Part shown: positions 1-9,600 of the stretch, piece by piece | How the letters are laid out: the number at the start of each line of letters is the position of its first letter | Numbering within the stretch: position 1 is the stretch's first letter | DNA from: Marininema mesophilum | GTDB lineage: Bacteria; Bacillota; Bacilli; Thermoactinomycetales; DSM-45169 | Assembly (NCBI RefSeq): GCF_900106775.1 | Contig: NZ_FNNQ01000008.1 | Location: 101,130 to 165,129, forward strand | DNA length: 64,000 nucleotides | Reading direction: 5' to 3' | The notes under the pieces: model-generated | The model's input: only the letters and a program-made list of their open reading frames with translations | Database searches by the model: none | What the model was told of the DNA's origin: nothing | Translations under genes and position numbers: made by a program

Positions 1-914
1 ATTTTGAGACCCAGATAATAAGGGTTGATTGACGTTTGAGAAGGCTGTATCACAGAAGCATTCAACTTTGCAAACTCCAGTGTCTCTGCCTCACTTAAAT
101 CCATCTCCCGCAAAATTCTAATATGCCAATACGAAGCCCAGCCTTCATTCATGATCTTCGTTTCCATCTGAGGCCAGAAATAAAGCATTTCTTCCCTCAT
201 TACGGTCATAATGTCCTGTTGCCAACTCTCTAACACTTGGCTATGATTCATCAAAAAAAGAAGCAAATCCTTTTCCGATTCATCGGGCACTTTCGAACGT
301 GGCTTTTTCACCGCTTTTTCTTCTTTTCCTTGATCTAGGCCCCATAAGTCATCGTAAGGAGACTTATGGGAATGAGAGGTATCTGTTTTCTTTTCTTTTT
401 TGCGTCGTGGTCGTTTCATTAAGCTTGGATCGACATGTTCTTGAATCGCCAACACATTATCAAGGAAATCCTCTACCTGATCTTTTCCATATTCCCTTTC
501 ATATTGACGGATCCGCTCGGCACTAGCGGCCATACTCTCTACCATATCGCGAGAGGTATTAGAGAAGCGAACATTATTTTTGAAGAAATCGCAGTGGGCC
601 AATACATGGGCTACGATTAGCTTATTTTGAAGGAGACTATTCCCTTTTAACAAAAATGCATAACATGGATTAGAATTAATGACCAATTCATAAATGCGAC
701 TTAAATTCAGATCATATTGTAGTTTCATTTTATGGAATGTTTTACCAAAACTCCAGTGCGAAAATCGCGTCGGCATTCCATAAGCTCCAAAGGTATAAAT
801 AATGTCTGCAGGACATATCTCATACCTCATTGGATAAAAATCAAGTCCATATCCCTTGGCAATCTCGGTAATTTCCGCAATGGAGTCGCTCAGTTTTTTA
901 AGTTCATCAGACAT
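1..914 (-). CDS. spoVR: SpoVR family stage V sporulation protein (3' end outside window)
   Basis: This is the N-terminal ~304 residues of a SpoVR-family protein; the C-terminus lies beyond the left edge. SpoVR homologues affect spore cortex formation in Bacillus, although the biochemical role is unresolved. Recognisable pieces are an early YGLDFYPMRYEI-type segment, an ELVINSNPCYAFLL segment, a VAHVLAHCDFF segment and an MNEGWASYWH segment, all typical of the family. Between them is a charged, low-complexity spacer (residues ~170-195). The ATG at 912-914 begins MSDELKKLSDSIAEI and is preceded by a strong GGAGGAG ribosome-binding site. The next gene upstream on this strand is the metallo-hydrolase at 1025-2083. 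Family membership is confident; nothing can be said about the missing part. Confidence 0.93.
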   Translation of the reverse strand, partial: MSDELKKLSDSIAEITEIAKGYGLDFYPMRYEICPADIIYTFGAYGMPTRFSHWSFGKTFHKMKLQYDLNLSRIYELVINSNPCYAFLLKGNSLLQNKLIVAHVLAHCDFFKNNVRFSNTSRDMVESMAASAERIRQYEREYGKDQVEDFLDNVLAIQEHVDPSLMKRPRRKKEKKTDTSHSHKSPYDDLWGLDQGKEEKAVKKPRSKVPDESEKDLLLFLMNHSQVLESWQQDIMTVMREEMLYFWPQMETKIMNEGWASYWHIRILREMDLSEAETLEFAKLNASVIQPSQTSINPYYLGLK

Positions 915-1024
915 TCGTCTTCTCCTCCTCACCCAAGGACGGTTCACTATCAGCATACGCATCAAGGTAAGAAACGTTGTGCAAAAATGGACAAAAGAGA
1001 AGGAGTCAAGATTAGGCCCCCTTC

Positions 1025-2083
1025 CTATTGATCTAGAATCGTCCGACTGCGAGAGGGAGAACTGGATCCGCGAGCTTGTATCACAACGGAAGGTTGGACA
1101 TTCTTCGGATTTGTTTGCGTAAGATCATCCACCTCTCTATCCACAAAGGAGTGATCTAAACGAAAAACCTTCCCTTGATCATGGATGACAATCCGATTTT
1201 TCTCTTCACCTGCTGCTTTTACAAAGCGATGAATCGGTTCATCTACTGGTTCTTGGGATAAAACAAAGGTGTTCCAATGAATCGGCGTCACCATTTTCGC
1301 TCCGCTATCCTGTACCATCTGCCAAGCCTGTTCAGGAGTACAGTGAGCTCCCTGGAAAGAAATCGGTAAATAAGCACCAATAGGAATAGCTATCCAATCG
1401 ATAGGGCCTTCTTTACATAAAGACTTAAACTCCTCTGTCCAAGCCGTATCCCCAGAGAAAACTAAACGACGTCCCCTTTTCTCTAAAATATATCCATTCC
1501 AACCATAGTTTGTATTCCAAGGAAAGCGACTTCCCCAATGTCGAACGGGGAAGGCTTTTACTCGAAGTTCGGAAACTGGCTCGCCTTCTTCTTTATTGCC
1601 AAGCTCCATCACATCTCCAAAGGGAAGACGACGTAATAATCCCTTCGTATTCTTCGCAGTCACTACACGAACGTGGGGTGCAGCCAGCGCTTTTAATGTC
1701 GACATATCAAAGTGGTCCATATGAGCATGAGAGAGGAGGATCAAATCTACATCCTTTACATCCTCAATCGAAAGTGCTGGCGGAGTGTATCGTTTGGGAC
1801 CAATCTTCACTCCAGGAGCAATCGAAATCCCCACTCTAGAACCAAGCACCGGATCGGTAATGATTTTTGTACCAAAGAAATTGATATACAATGTGGAGTG
1901 TCCAATCCACGTTATCGTGACCTCCCCATCATCCCACTCATCTGGTTTGGGGCGTGCATCAATATTACGAAACGCAGGTTTAGGCATCAGTCGACGCAGA
2001 CGCCCATAACGTACGGTAATCGCTGTCACCATCAACAGGAATACTCCACTAACAATGATTAATAATCCATACAGGATCGCCAT
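1025..2083 (-). CDS. MBL-fold metallo-hydrolase, NAPE-PLD/UlaG-like
   Basis: A 352-residue metallo-beta-lactamase-fold hydrolase. Residues ~1-24 form one hydrophobic segment, so the enzyme is probably membrane-anchored. The fold signature starts with TWIGHSTLYI (~58-67) and continues with ITDPVL. The metal-binding motif HAHMDH (H119, H121, D123, H124) follows, then a later FSGDTAW segment and a C-terminal HWNTF segment. This arrangement matches the N-acyl-phosphatidylethanolamine phospholipase D-like group, where bacterial members act on phospholipid-type or unknown phosphodiester substrates. The true substrate cannot be read from sequence. The C-terminal ~40 residues are polar and low in complexity. 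It is followed at 110 bp by spoVR on the same strand. Confidence 0.88.
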   Translation of the reverse strand: MAILYGLLIIVSGVFLLMVTAITVRYGRLRRLMPKPAFRNIDARPKPDEWDDGEVTITWIGHSTLYINFFGTKIITDPVLGSRVGISIAPGVKIGPKRYTPPALSIEDVKDVDLILLSHAHMDHFDMSTLKALAAPHVRVVTAKNTKGLLRRLPFGDVMELGNKEEGEPVSELRVKAFPVRHWGSRFPWNTNYGWNGYILEKRGRRLVFSGDTAWTEEFKSLCKEGPIDWIAIPIGAYLPISFQGAHCTPEQAWQMVQDSGAKMVTPIHWNTFVLSQEPVDEPIHRFVKAAGEEKNRIVIHDQGKVFRLDHSFVDREVDDLTQTNPKNVQPSVVIQARGSSSPSRSRTILDQ

Positions 2084-2233
2084 CCACTATGCTCCTCTCC
2101 ATGATTGAACCCGAGGCAATTCGTTTCTTCACTAGGGTATTCAACCTACCTGTCTAAAGAAAGCTCCTAACTAATCTTAGAGGAATATTTCCTATCATCC
2201 CCAAATACCCCTCACAAAATCGCTACCGATCAT

Positions 2234-2636
2234 TTACAGACTATAAACCAATTCATGAGGTAAACTCAACGTAGAAATCAAAAAATAAAAGGCAATTTGA
2301 CCTGTTGTCATCATTTCGCTGTAAATAGCGACGTTTTGGATCCGACAGCGTTTATATACTAGGATAGTCAAGTTACGAAGATCCGTCCTCCGGTCGATAT
2401 ATCGTTGGATAAGCCATAAATCGTTAAGATGAAACCTTCGATTTAATAAGTTCTTCCTAATGGTACGATAAGAATGGACAAGTTTTCCTCACTGATGTGA
2501 TGATAGATGTGTACCAACAGTCGTTTAGCTGATCATAATAACCCTGCAACCGTGCACGTTGTGCAGTCCACCGATATCACTTGTCCAAGCCAAACTGAAG
2601 CCATCCCATCTTCTTATAGAAAGGAATATTAACCAT
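2234..2636 (-). pseudogene. Possible decayed coding remnant in the 551-bp gap upstream of fni
   Basis: The region 2084-2634 has no intact gene. On the minus strand, two open segments in different frames read like protein: YRWTAQRARLQGYYDQLND (2576 to about 2520) and, after a frame change, HLNDLWLIQRYIDRRTDLRN and onward to a stop at 2234-2236. Upstream in the first frame, an ATG at 2634-2636 is separated from it by a TGA at 2577-2579. The fragments overlap by about 30 bp where the frame shifts, as expected for a gene inactivated by one nonsense mutation and one frameshift. I recognise no family. It could also be chance coding-like sequence. Confidence 0.25.
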
Positions 2637-3672
2637 GGACAAAGATTACCGAACAGATCAACGAAAATCAGAGCATCTCGATATCGTTCTTCATAAAAAA
2701 GTAACCGGCCATCAGATTACTACTGGCTTAGAGCACTATCGCTTCCGCCATGAAGCCCTACCTGAAATCAATTTTTCCGACATTGATCTGACTACTACAT
2801 TCCTCAATAAAAAACTTCGAGCCCCCCTCCTAATTAGTTCAATGACTGGTGGAACGAGAGCGGCTCTCTCTATTAACCAAAATCTCGCCATCGCAGCCCA
2901 AGAACGAGGATGGGCTATGGGTTTGGGGTCGGTACGTGCTGCCCTAGAACATCACGAAGTAGCTGACTCTTTTCAAGTACGGAGATTCGCTCCTGACATC
3001 TTACTTTTCGCTAACTTAGGAGCTGTGCAACTCAACTATGGTTATGGAGTGGATCATTGTCGCCAAATTATCGAATTAACCGAGGCTGATGCTCTAATCC
3101 TCCATTTAAACAGCTTGCAAGAAGTCTTCCAACCTGAAGGAGATACGAATTTCCGCAACTTACTTCACCGTATAGAAGATCTTTGCCACTCCCTTGAAGT
3201 ACCCGTGGGGATAAAGGAAGTCGGTTGGGGGATCCATGGTGAGCTAGCTACTCGCCTGTATAAAGCTGGCGTTGCTTTCATCGATGTAGCTGGAGCTGGA
3301 GGCACTTCCTGGAGTCAAGTGGAAAAACACCGCTCCCTAGACGAGGAAGTACGTCAGGCAACGGAGGCATTTACCGAATGGGGAATTCCGACAGCTGACT
3401 GTATCGTAGATGTTCGCAGTCAAGCTCCCCATCAGGGGTTAATTGCGAGCGGTGGTATTCATACGGGTGTGGATGGAGCGAAGGCAATCGCCCTTGGAGC
3501 GGATCTCGTTGGATATGGACGTACGCTCCTTCACCATGCCTCGACTTCTCCGACTACTATGATATCCCAATTGAAGAGAATCGAATGGGAACTAAAAATA
3601 GCGATGTTTGGTATTGGGATTCCCGACATTACCGCTTTACAGGGAACCCACCGCCTAACACTCATCCCATAA
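2635..3672 (+). CDS. fni: Type 2 isopentenyl-diphosphate delta-isomerase
   Basis: A 345-residue FMN-dependent IPP isomerase that interconverts isopentenyl and dimethylallyl diphosphate in isoprenoid synthesis. Diagnostic features are the N-terminal RKSEHLDIVL segment, the SSMTGG motif (residues ~68-73), a HLNSLQE segment near residue 160, a KEVGWG motif, the FIDVAGAGGTSW segment and the late ASGGIHTG/GADLVGYGR phosphate- and FMN-binding strands. Length matches the family (about 340-350). The ATG at 2635 has a GAAAGGAA site 8-12 bp upstream. It is monocistronic, convergent with the subtilase gene, and shares a bidirectional terminator with it. Confidence 0.96.
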   Translation: MDKDYRTDQRKSEHLDIVLHKKVTGHQITTGLEHYRFRHEALPEINFSDIDLTTTFLNKKLRAPLLISSMTGGTRAALSINQNLAIAAQERGWAMGLGSVRAALEHHEVADSFQVRRFAPDILLFANLGAVQLNYGYGVDHCRQIIELTEADALILHLNSLQEVFQPEGDTNFRNLLHRIEDLCHSLEVPVGIKEVGWGIHGELATRLYKAGVAFIDVAGAGGTSWSQVEKHRSLDEEVRQATEAFTEWGIPTADCIVDVRSQAPHQGLIASGGIHTGVDGAKAIALGADLVGYGRTLLHHASTSPTTMISQLKRIEWELKIAMFGIGIPDITALQGTHRLTLIP

Positions 3673-3673
3673 G

Positions 3674-3710
3674 AAAACGTCCTCTGGAAAAGCTAGAGGA
3701 CGTTTTCTTC
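3674..3710. terminator. Bidirectional terminator between fni and the subtilase gene
   Basis: A 12-bp perfect stem (3674-3685 with 3695-3706) has a 9-base loop. The plus strand continues into a T-rich tract and the minus strand shows the flanking A/T run. It lies directly after the fni stop and 25 bp from the end of the convergent protease gene. Confidence 0.85.
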
Positions 3711-3730
3711 TTTTCTAGGCTTTAAGCCCT

Positions 3731-6421
3731 TTATTTGATTGTTATTTTAATCTCTTTCTTCGTTTCGTTACCGGATATATCCTCAGCTTTGATCCAAACT
3801 TTTGTTGTTCCTTTGCTGAACGTACCTTTTTTGAAACTATAGGAGAAGGGTAATAGACTCTGATCTTGGTAGTTTTCCATCACAGGAATCGATTTCCACG
3901 TCTTATACTTGGTCCCTTTTTTCTTCCAGGACACTTTCACAGGCTCATCTACATAGACATTATAGAAGGCTAGAGGGTCTAACAACAAATCTTGAATGCT
4001 CCCGTTAATCTTTTCCGAGGAGAAGGTGCTTTTCATTTTCAAAGCGGGTGCTTTTGGATCAATAACTGCTGGGGCTCCGTCACTGTATTCTTCACCTTGA
4101 TGATTGGCAGTCAGTCGAATATTATATACCCCCTCTGGCAGAGGGTTGTCCTTTTCATCCTTCCCACCCCAAGCTTGTTCAATCACACCACTCTTGGTAT
4201 TGGATTCACTGAAGACGGTGTATTGACGCTCAGGATCCCAATTTTCGTCTAATTTGATCGCATACAGATCGAGACCTTCTACTGGAGCAGGCAAGTACCA
4301 AGAAATGGCCACTTTATCTTTGATCCAGTCTTCATTAGGTGAAAAAGCAGTTGGGGTTAATCCAAAGGAGTTTACTAATGGGTAACCTTTAGGATCAATC
4401 AATACGGTGAAAGGGAGCTTCAGCGTCTTTTTACCATCCTGTAATTGTATTTGTCCGGTGTATATGCCACGAGGTAGACTCCTATTCACCTTTAGACCAA
4501 TATCTAACTTCGCCTTGCTGTTGCCTTTCACTTTCAATGATTTCGGTACATGAACCTTTATTTTACTTTTCCCATTAGAAAGCTGTGCCTTCACTTGATA
4601 GGTCTTATCCGTTTTTGCTAGATTTTTAACAGTAGCCTTCCGATTAACCTGGACCGTCCCAGAACGATGATCCAGTTTACCAAAGCTCAAATTGGATGGC
4701 GTGATCAATGTCTGAGTATCTATCGCTTTTGGAATATCAATCCGTCCAGATCCTTGCATATAGGCAGGATATACCTTCCCTGTACGATCATGAAGGGTGG
4801 TAGCCGTGTTCGCTAATGCGGCTTTGATCTCCTGCAAGGTCCAATCAGGATGGGCTTGTTTGATGAGAGCAGCCGCGCCTGCTACATGAGGTGCCGCCAT
4901 GCTTGTCCCACTATAGGATTCGTATTTTCCCTGGGGTACAGTGCTTGTAATATTCACACCCGGTGCGGTTACATCAGGCTTAATTGCCCAGCTTCCAGCG
5001 ACAGGACCTTTGGAGCTAAAATCAGCCATCGTTTCCTGTTTTGTGTTGGTTACTGTTGTAGCGGTTTTTCCAGCCTTTACTTTCTTGATAAACCAATCAC
5101 TCGTCTCCTTTGGAACTTCCGCTGTTGGAGCATAAGAGCCCTTGCTTGGTAAATATTTATCGCCCCCCTCATCCTTATACACAATCAATCCAGTCGCACC
5201 CTTATCCTTGGCGATAGTCGATTTTAGCCGAACTTCGCCCCTCCCAAGTTTAGCCACTGCCACTTTACCTTTTACATTTTTCCCTTTATAATCCGACGCA
5301 TTTCCATTACCTACGTTGACTAATTGAAGCTTACCTGATGGGAATTTAGGTGACCCTTCTACCATTATCATATTCGCCACTTTTCGATCCCCTGCAAACT
5401 TTAGATCAGGTTCATCAAGAGCTTTACTGGACGCACCCACGGAAATAGCTTCTCGGGAAGTTGCGGGTGTCCCCACTGACCATTTGCCATCCTCCCCGGA
5501 ATTGCCATTGGCTACTACAGGGATGGTTCCTTTGGTCGCGGCTACATCCATCGCGATTGCCAAGGGATCTTCTGGTGAATTCGTGGGGCCTCCCAGGGAA
5601 AGGTTCATGATGTCGGCTTTCCCTTTTACAGCACCTTCTATCCCCGCTAGGATATCCTCTAAGGTACCGTAACCCCCTTCATCCAACACGCGATAGGCCA
5701 AGATCGATGCCCCTGGTGCAACACCTTTCACTTTCCCATTTGCGGCAACTGTCCCTGCAACATGGGTACCATGACCATTTTCATCCTGGGGATCTTTATC
5801 ATTATTCACATAGTCGTAGCCACCGACCACTTTCCCCTTCAAATCAGGATGGGTGAAGTCTACACCTGTATCCACAACAGCCACTCGGATCCCTTTCCCA
5901 TCAACAGGTGATCCATTTGCATCTTTCTTCTTCCAAACATCAGGAGCGCCTACCAGAGGCACGCTCTCTTTCAAATTAGCTTTATAGCGGGTGTTGGGCC
6001 AGATGCGTTTGATACCCGGTACCTTTGCCAGCTTACTAACATCTTCTCTTTTTAATGTAGCAGCAAAACCAGAAAACACGGTATCATAGTTACGACCCTT
6101 ACTTATATTGGTTACTCTTTTCTTCACTGCTTTAACGACTTGCTCCCGCTGTGAAGTCAATTGTTTATTTAGTTGTGAGGTGGAAAAGCTCTTGTCCATT
6201 GCCGCAACACCTGTTGGCGGTGCCGCTAATTCCACAAGAACCTTCGTTCGTTCACTCCCACGAGTTTTTACTCCCTTGGCAATTTTATTCTTTGTCCACT
6301 CTTTAGTGATCGCTGCCTTACCGGTTGCTCCCTTTGCTTTAATAATAGGATTGCCCAGGGTAATACCCATCGCTCCGACTACCAAAGCAGAAGATAACAA
6401 GACAGCACTTACTTTTTTCAC
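3731..6421 (-). CDS. Secreted subtilisin-like serine protease (S8, Vpr-type)
   Basis: An 896-residue preproprotease. Residues 1-30 form a Sec signal peptide. Residues ~58-148 are an inhibitor-I9 propeptide that would be cleaved off. The catalytic domain carries the triad Asp184 (VVDTGVD), His217 (NGHGTHVAG) and Ser507 (SGTSMAAPH), with oxyanion Asn307 in ANGNSG. A protease-associated (PA) domain insert (~350-460) lies between the Asn and the Ser, the layout of Bacillus Vpr and of S8 proteases of ~800-900 residues. The C-terminal ~330 residues are beta-rich Fn3-like segments, one with FGLTPTAFSPNEDW, probably for substrate or surface binding. It degrades extracellular protein for nutrition. 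Monocistronic; all catalytic residues are present. Confidence 0.95.
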   Translation of the reverse strand: MKKVSAVLLSSALVVGAMGITLGNPIIKAKGATGKAAITKEWTKNKIAKGVKTRGSERTKVLVELAAPPTGVAAMDKSFSTSQLNKQLTSQREQVVKAVKKRVTNISKGRNYDTVFSGFAATLKREDVSKLAKVPGIKRIWPNTRYKANLKESVPLVGAPDVWKKKDANGSPVDGKGIRVAVVDTGVDFTHPDLKGKVVGGYDYVNNDKDPQDENGHGTHVAGTVAANGKVKGVAPGASILAYRVLDEGGYGTLEDILAGIEGAVKGKADIMNLSLGGPTNSPEDPLAIAMDVAATKGTIPVVANGNSGEDGKWSVGTPATSREAISVGASSKALDEPDLKFAGDRKVANMIMVEGSPKFPSGKLQLVNVGNGNASDYKGKNVKGKVAVAKLGRGEVRLKSTIAKDKGATGLIVYKDEGGDKYLPSKGSYAPTAEVPKETSDWFIKKVKAGKTATTVTNTKQETMADFSSKGPVAGSWAIKPDVTAPGVNITSTVPQGKYESYSGTSMAAPHVAGAAALIKQAHPDWTLQEIKAALANTATTLHDRTGKVYPAYMQGSGRIDIPKAIDTQTLITPSNLSFGKLDHRSGTVQVNRKATVKNLAKTDKTYQVKAQLSNGKSKIKVHVPKSLKVKGNSKAKLDIGLKVNRSLPRGIYTGQIQLQDGKKTLKLPFTVLIDPKGYPLVNSFGLTPTAFSPNEDWIKDKVAISWYLPAPVEGLDLYAIKLDENWDPERQYTVFSESNTKSGVIEQAWGGKDEKDNPLPEGVYNIRLTANHQGEEYSDGAPAVIDPKAPALKMKSTFSSEKINGSIQDLLLDPLAFYNVYVDEPVKVSWKKKGTKYKTWKSIPVMENYQDQSLLPFSYSFKKGTFSKGTTKVWIKAEDISGNETKKEIKITIK

Positions 6422-6575
6422 TCCAACTCCCCCAATTCTTTACGTAAAAGTGTGAATATACGACCTTCACCTACAGTTCGTTATTCACTGACAAAACCCC
6501 TCCTCACAATTCTAAAAAAACAATAAAATCCCAAAATTAAATACCCTTCTGTGCTGTTTATGTTATTTTTTGCAA

Positions 6576-6613
6576 GAAAAAAGAAGACCTATGAGAATTG
6601 GTCTTCTTTTTTC
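6576..6613 (-). terminator. Terminator downstream of the M29 aminopeptidase
   Basis: A 14-bp stem (6576-6589 with 6600-6613) is A/T-rich at its base and GACC/GGTC at its tip. On the minus strand it ends in a TTTTTT run. It lies 50 bp beyond the aminopeptidase stop codon. Confidence 0.8.
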
Positions 6614-6662
6614 TTGGATTAATTCCATTTTGTCTTTGAAAGAAATGACAGACCATCATCCA

Positions 6663-7892
6663 TTAAAATGCCCAGTTTCCCTTACGGAAGATCGGCTCTC
6701 TTTCACCACTAGCTGTCTCACCATCAATATCCATGCTCGCTGAACCGATCATAAAATCAACATGGGTCATGCTATCATTAACTTCTGCTTCCCTGAGCTC
6801 TTCCTTAGACATCTCTGTACCACCTTCAATACAGGAAGGAAAACCAGCACCAATTGCTAGATGGTTGGAAGCATTTTCATCAAATAAGGTATGAAAAAAG
6901 ATCAGGTTAGAATTGGATATGGGTGAATCATGGGGGACCAGAGCAATTTCTCCAAGGTAGTGAGCACCCTCATCCAGCCCAATCATTTGATCTAAAGTCT
7001 CTTGCCCTGTCTCAGCATGGTAATTGACAACACGTCCATTTTCAAATTCTAAGACGAAGTTTTCGATCAAGTTTCCTTTGTAACTTAATGGCATGGTGCT
7101 ACGAACAAACCCTTGTGTTCTATTTCTCAGTGGAGTCGTAAATACTTCCTCCGTAGGCAAATTGGGGTTGAAACAATTTCCTTGATTATTTACTGCAGTT
7201 CCTCCAGTCCAGATATGTGTATCCGATAATTCTACGGTTAGTTCGGTACCTGGTGCACTATAATGTAGCTTTTTGTACCGTTTTTCATTTAAATAGGCAA
7301 CTTTTTCATGCAAGTTGGCATTGTGTTCATTCCAGGTCGCTACTGGATCCTCTTGATCCACTCTCGTTGCCTGAAATATCGCATCCCATAGGTCTTCTAC
7401 CGCTTCTTCTTCACCCTTATTCGGAAATACTTTCTTCGCCCAAGCAGGAGCAGACGCGGCAAGAATGCACCAGCTTATCTGATCAGAAAGAGTGTACTCT
7501 CTAAATTTTTTCAAAGCGCTGCCTGCCGCTTTGGCCGCCGCACTAATTCGTTCAGGATTGACTCCCTTCAATAATTCTGGATCCGACGATTCGATATAAA
7601 GATAGGCACCCCCCTGTTCAGCAATCTGCTCCATACCCGCCGCTTTCCACATTGGAAATTCTTCAAAGGCTTCATCAGGTGCACCATCGTATTTTAAACG
7701 AGTACAGATCTCATCCTGCCATTCTACATATACATGCTTTGCACCCGCTTCATAAGCCTTTTTCACAATCTTTCTCACTAAGTCCGCAACTTGAATCGAG
7801 GCGTTAACGACCAGTGTTTGCCCGGGTTGTACGTTAATTCCTACTTTAACGGCCAATTCCGCATATTTTTCAAGTTTTTTTTGAAAAGACAT
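6663..7892 (-). CDS. ampS: Aminopeptidase, M29 family (AmpS/PepS-like)
   Basis: A 409-residue metallo-aminopeptidase of the thermophilic M29 family, a cytoplasmic enzyme that removes N-terminal residues from peptides. It carries the family metal-binding segments: an Asp/Glu-rich mid-protein region around FVLEFENGRVV, then IGLDEGAHYLGEIALV, followed by the HTLFDENASNHLAIG segment and a C-terminal THVDFMIGS segment. The Glu, His and Asp residues that bind the two metals are all present. Length is typical (408-413). The start ATG at 7890-7892 is followed by SFQKKLEKYAELAV, the canonical N-terminus. Monocistronic with its own terminator. Its role next to a secreted protease is plausibly peptide utilisation, but no operon link is visible. 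Confidence 0.94.
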   Translation of the reverse strand: MSFQKKLEKYAELAVKVGINVQPGQTLVVNASIQVADLVRKIVKKAYEAGAKHVYVEWQDEICTRLKYDGAPDEAFEEFPMWKAAGMEQIAEQGGAYLYIESSDPELLKGVNPERISAAAKAAGSALKKFREYTLSDQISWCILAASAPAWAKKVFPNKGEEEAVEDLWDAIFQATRVDQEDPVATWNEHNANLHEKVAYLNEKRYKKLHYSAPGTELTVELSDTHIWTGGTAVNNQGNCFNPNLPTEEVFTTPLRNRTQGFVRSTMPLSYKGNLIENFVLEFENGRVVNYHAETGQETLDQMIGLDEGAHYLGEIALVPHDSPISNSNLIFFHTLFDENASNHLAIGAGFPSCIEGGTEMSKEELREAEVNDSMTHVDFMIGSASMDIDGETASGEREPIFRKGNWAF

Positions 7893-8121
7893 CGTATTCC
7901 CTCATTTGCATTAAAATAATATTTCTTTTTCTATCGGTTAGAAGCTCTCCTCTTTCTCCCCTCTGCTATTTTATCACGATTGTGATCTTTTCTTCTCTAC
8001 CCCAACGGAATCCTGCCTGATTTCACCAAACGACCTCGCCTATCGGCCATAAAAAACGATAAGATTGCCAATGCGCTACGATCACACTCGGTGATGTTCC
8101 TGCTCGAATCAACATGCTTCT

Positions 8122-8748
8122 CTAGGATGAACCTGCGGAAAGCGCTTCTGTCAGTAGAAGATCGTACTCCTCCGAAAATGGACAGAATTCTTCCTTTGTG
8201 AGGCATCGGTGTTCAAATTGTCGTCGTGTACCCTCATAGACAAATCCAGTAGCCTGTAGATTCCCTCGCTCCTTCCGTAGAAAATCCACCATCTCAGAAC
8301 ACTCTGTTTCAAACAAGCCTGCTACTTCTCCTTGATCTGGGTGAAAATCTTCTAGGGCCAGAGTCGTCTCCCATAAGAAAAGATGGCAAAATTCTCGGTC
8401 CATCCATCCTTCACTCATCTCACTCTCCCATTGAACAATTCCTAAGAAATGAAGCTCCGCTCTTTCCACTAGTACCCCCAACTCTTCACGCAACTCCCTA
8501 ACTCCATCATAGGGAAGTTCCCCAGCCGCTAAATGTCCCGCCGCAGAAGCATCCATTTTTCCTGGAAAAGCTTCTTTGTTTTTATTTCTCAATTGAAATA
8601 GGACCTTACGCTCTCCTTTTACCCCCCTCCTTATTACCCAGCAATGAAAGGTATGATGCCATAAGCCTTGTTTATGTATTTCGGTTCGTGTATTGGTTCC
8701 AACCACATTCATATTCTCATCGAGTTCATCCATCCATTCTTCGATCAT
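8122..8748 (-). CDS. Nudix hydrolase
   Basis: A 208-residue Nudix-fold hydrolase. The Nudix box spans residues ~71-92 in the pattern G-x5-E-x7-RELREELGV, with all catalytic Glu residues present. The N-terminal segment (WMDELDENMNVVGTNTRTEIH) and the HHTFHCWVI segment match the IPP-isomerase-like or YfcD-like Nudix group. The specific nucleotide or diphosphate substrate is not deducible. A 234-bp gap to the aminopeptidase gene contains no other convincing gene. Confidence 0.9.
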   Translation of the reverse strand: MIEEWMDELDENMNVVGTNTRTEIHKQGLWHHTFHCWVIRRGVKGERKVLFQLRNKNKEAFPGKMDASAAGHLAAGELPYDGVRELREELGVLVERAELHFLGIVQWESEMSEGWMDREFCHLFLWETTLALEDFHPDQGEVAGLFETECSEMVDFLRKERGNLQATGFVYEGTRRQFEHRCLTKEEFCPFSEEYDLLLTEALSAGSS

Positions 8749-8821
8749 CGGCTCCCCCTCTTTTTATTTACTTTCTCTATAAAATCCTTCCCTATTGTAC
8801 CCCCTATCGAATCTCACAGCA

Positions 8822-8843
8822 AAAGCAGCCCTAAGGCTGCTTT
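8822..8843 (-). terminator. Terminator of signal peptidase gene
   Basis: A 9-bp stem (8822-8830 with 8835-8843, AAAGCAGCC type) is followed on the minus strand by TTTTGC. It lies 15 bp after the lepB stop codon. Confidence 0.7.
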
Positions 8844-8857
8844 ATTATAAGGATTTT

Positions 8858-9370
8858 TCAATTATTGGCCAATTCACCAAAGCGATCCAGAGGGGTTAAT
8901 ACCCAATCCGCACGCCCAACAACCTCTCTCATACTAATTAATCCTAATTGACGACTATCTTTGCTATTGTTTCTGTTATCTCCCAGGACATATAGATGAT
9001 CAGGCAATACTTTCACAGGTGGAGCAGCACCAATAATACGTCCAACCAGATAAGGTTCCTTTATTTTTCTACCATTGCGATATACTTTACCTTCTTTTAT
9101 TTCTACGGTATCACCTGGTAAACCAATCACGCGTTTAATGTATTTTTCTTTCTCTGTGGCCCGAAAGACGATGACATCTCCGTATCTAGGCTTATCGACA
9201 TTATAAACCCAGGTATTAACTAGGATTCGCTCATCTGTGTTTAATAGCGGAAGCATCGAATGACCATGAACGATGTATGGAGCTAGAATAAACTTACGTA
9301 CTACCAAAAGAAGTAGGATAATGATCAGCAAAACTGTTGTAACCCCATTTTTTCGTAACCACTTTCCCAC
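8858..9370 (-). CDS. lepB: Signal peptidase I
   Basis: A 170-residue type I signal peptidase that removes signal peptides from exported proteins at the outer face of the membrane. It has one N-terminal transmembrane helix (~11-30), the catalytic serine motif GHSML (Ser38), the general-base lysine in YIKRVIGLPGD (Lys79), and the C-terminal box LGDNRNNSKDSR. Size and single membrane segment match the Bacillus Sip-type enzymes. The secreted protease, lipase, phosphatase and beta-lactamase-family enzymes in this window are possible substrates (inference). Monocistronic. Confidence 0.95.
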   Translation of the reverse strand: MGKWLRKNGVTTVLLIIILLLLVVRKFILAPYIVHGHSMLPLLNTDERILVNTWVYNVDKPRYGDVIVFRATEKEKYIKRVIGLPGDTVEIKEGKVYRNGRKIKEPYLVGRIIGAAPPVKVLPDHLYVLGDNRNNSKDSRQLGLISMREVVGRADWVLTPLDRFGELANN

Positions 9371-9545
9371 CCTGACACCTCTTCTCCACCAGAAGCCTGA
9401 TTCAACCCAAGCCCCTGCATCTTTTTTTATTTCAGTAAATTAAACATTCTCCTACTTTTTCCCTTCCTCTATCAATTAATTTGCTCTTTTTTTAAGAGAC
9501 TATCCAGTTTAGGATGTTCTACGAAAGGGTTCGGTAACCAATATA

Positions 9546-9587
9546 AAAAGCACCTATTTCACTCACACGAAGGAAATAGATGCTTTT
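9546..9587 (-). terminator. Terminator of APC permease gene
   Basis: A 15-bp stem with G-U pairs (9546-9560 with 9573-9587) has a 12-base loop. The minus strand runs into TTTTTAT. It lies 14 bp after the permease stop. Confidence 0.7.
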
Positions 9588-9600
9588 ATGCCTGTCTTCT

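Noticed and set aside
7997..8206. 69-codon minus-strand frame at the end of the Nudix gene
   Set aside because: Overlaps the Nudix C-terminus in another frame, no ribosome-binding site and no recognisable features.
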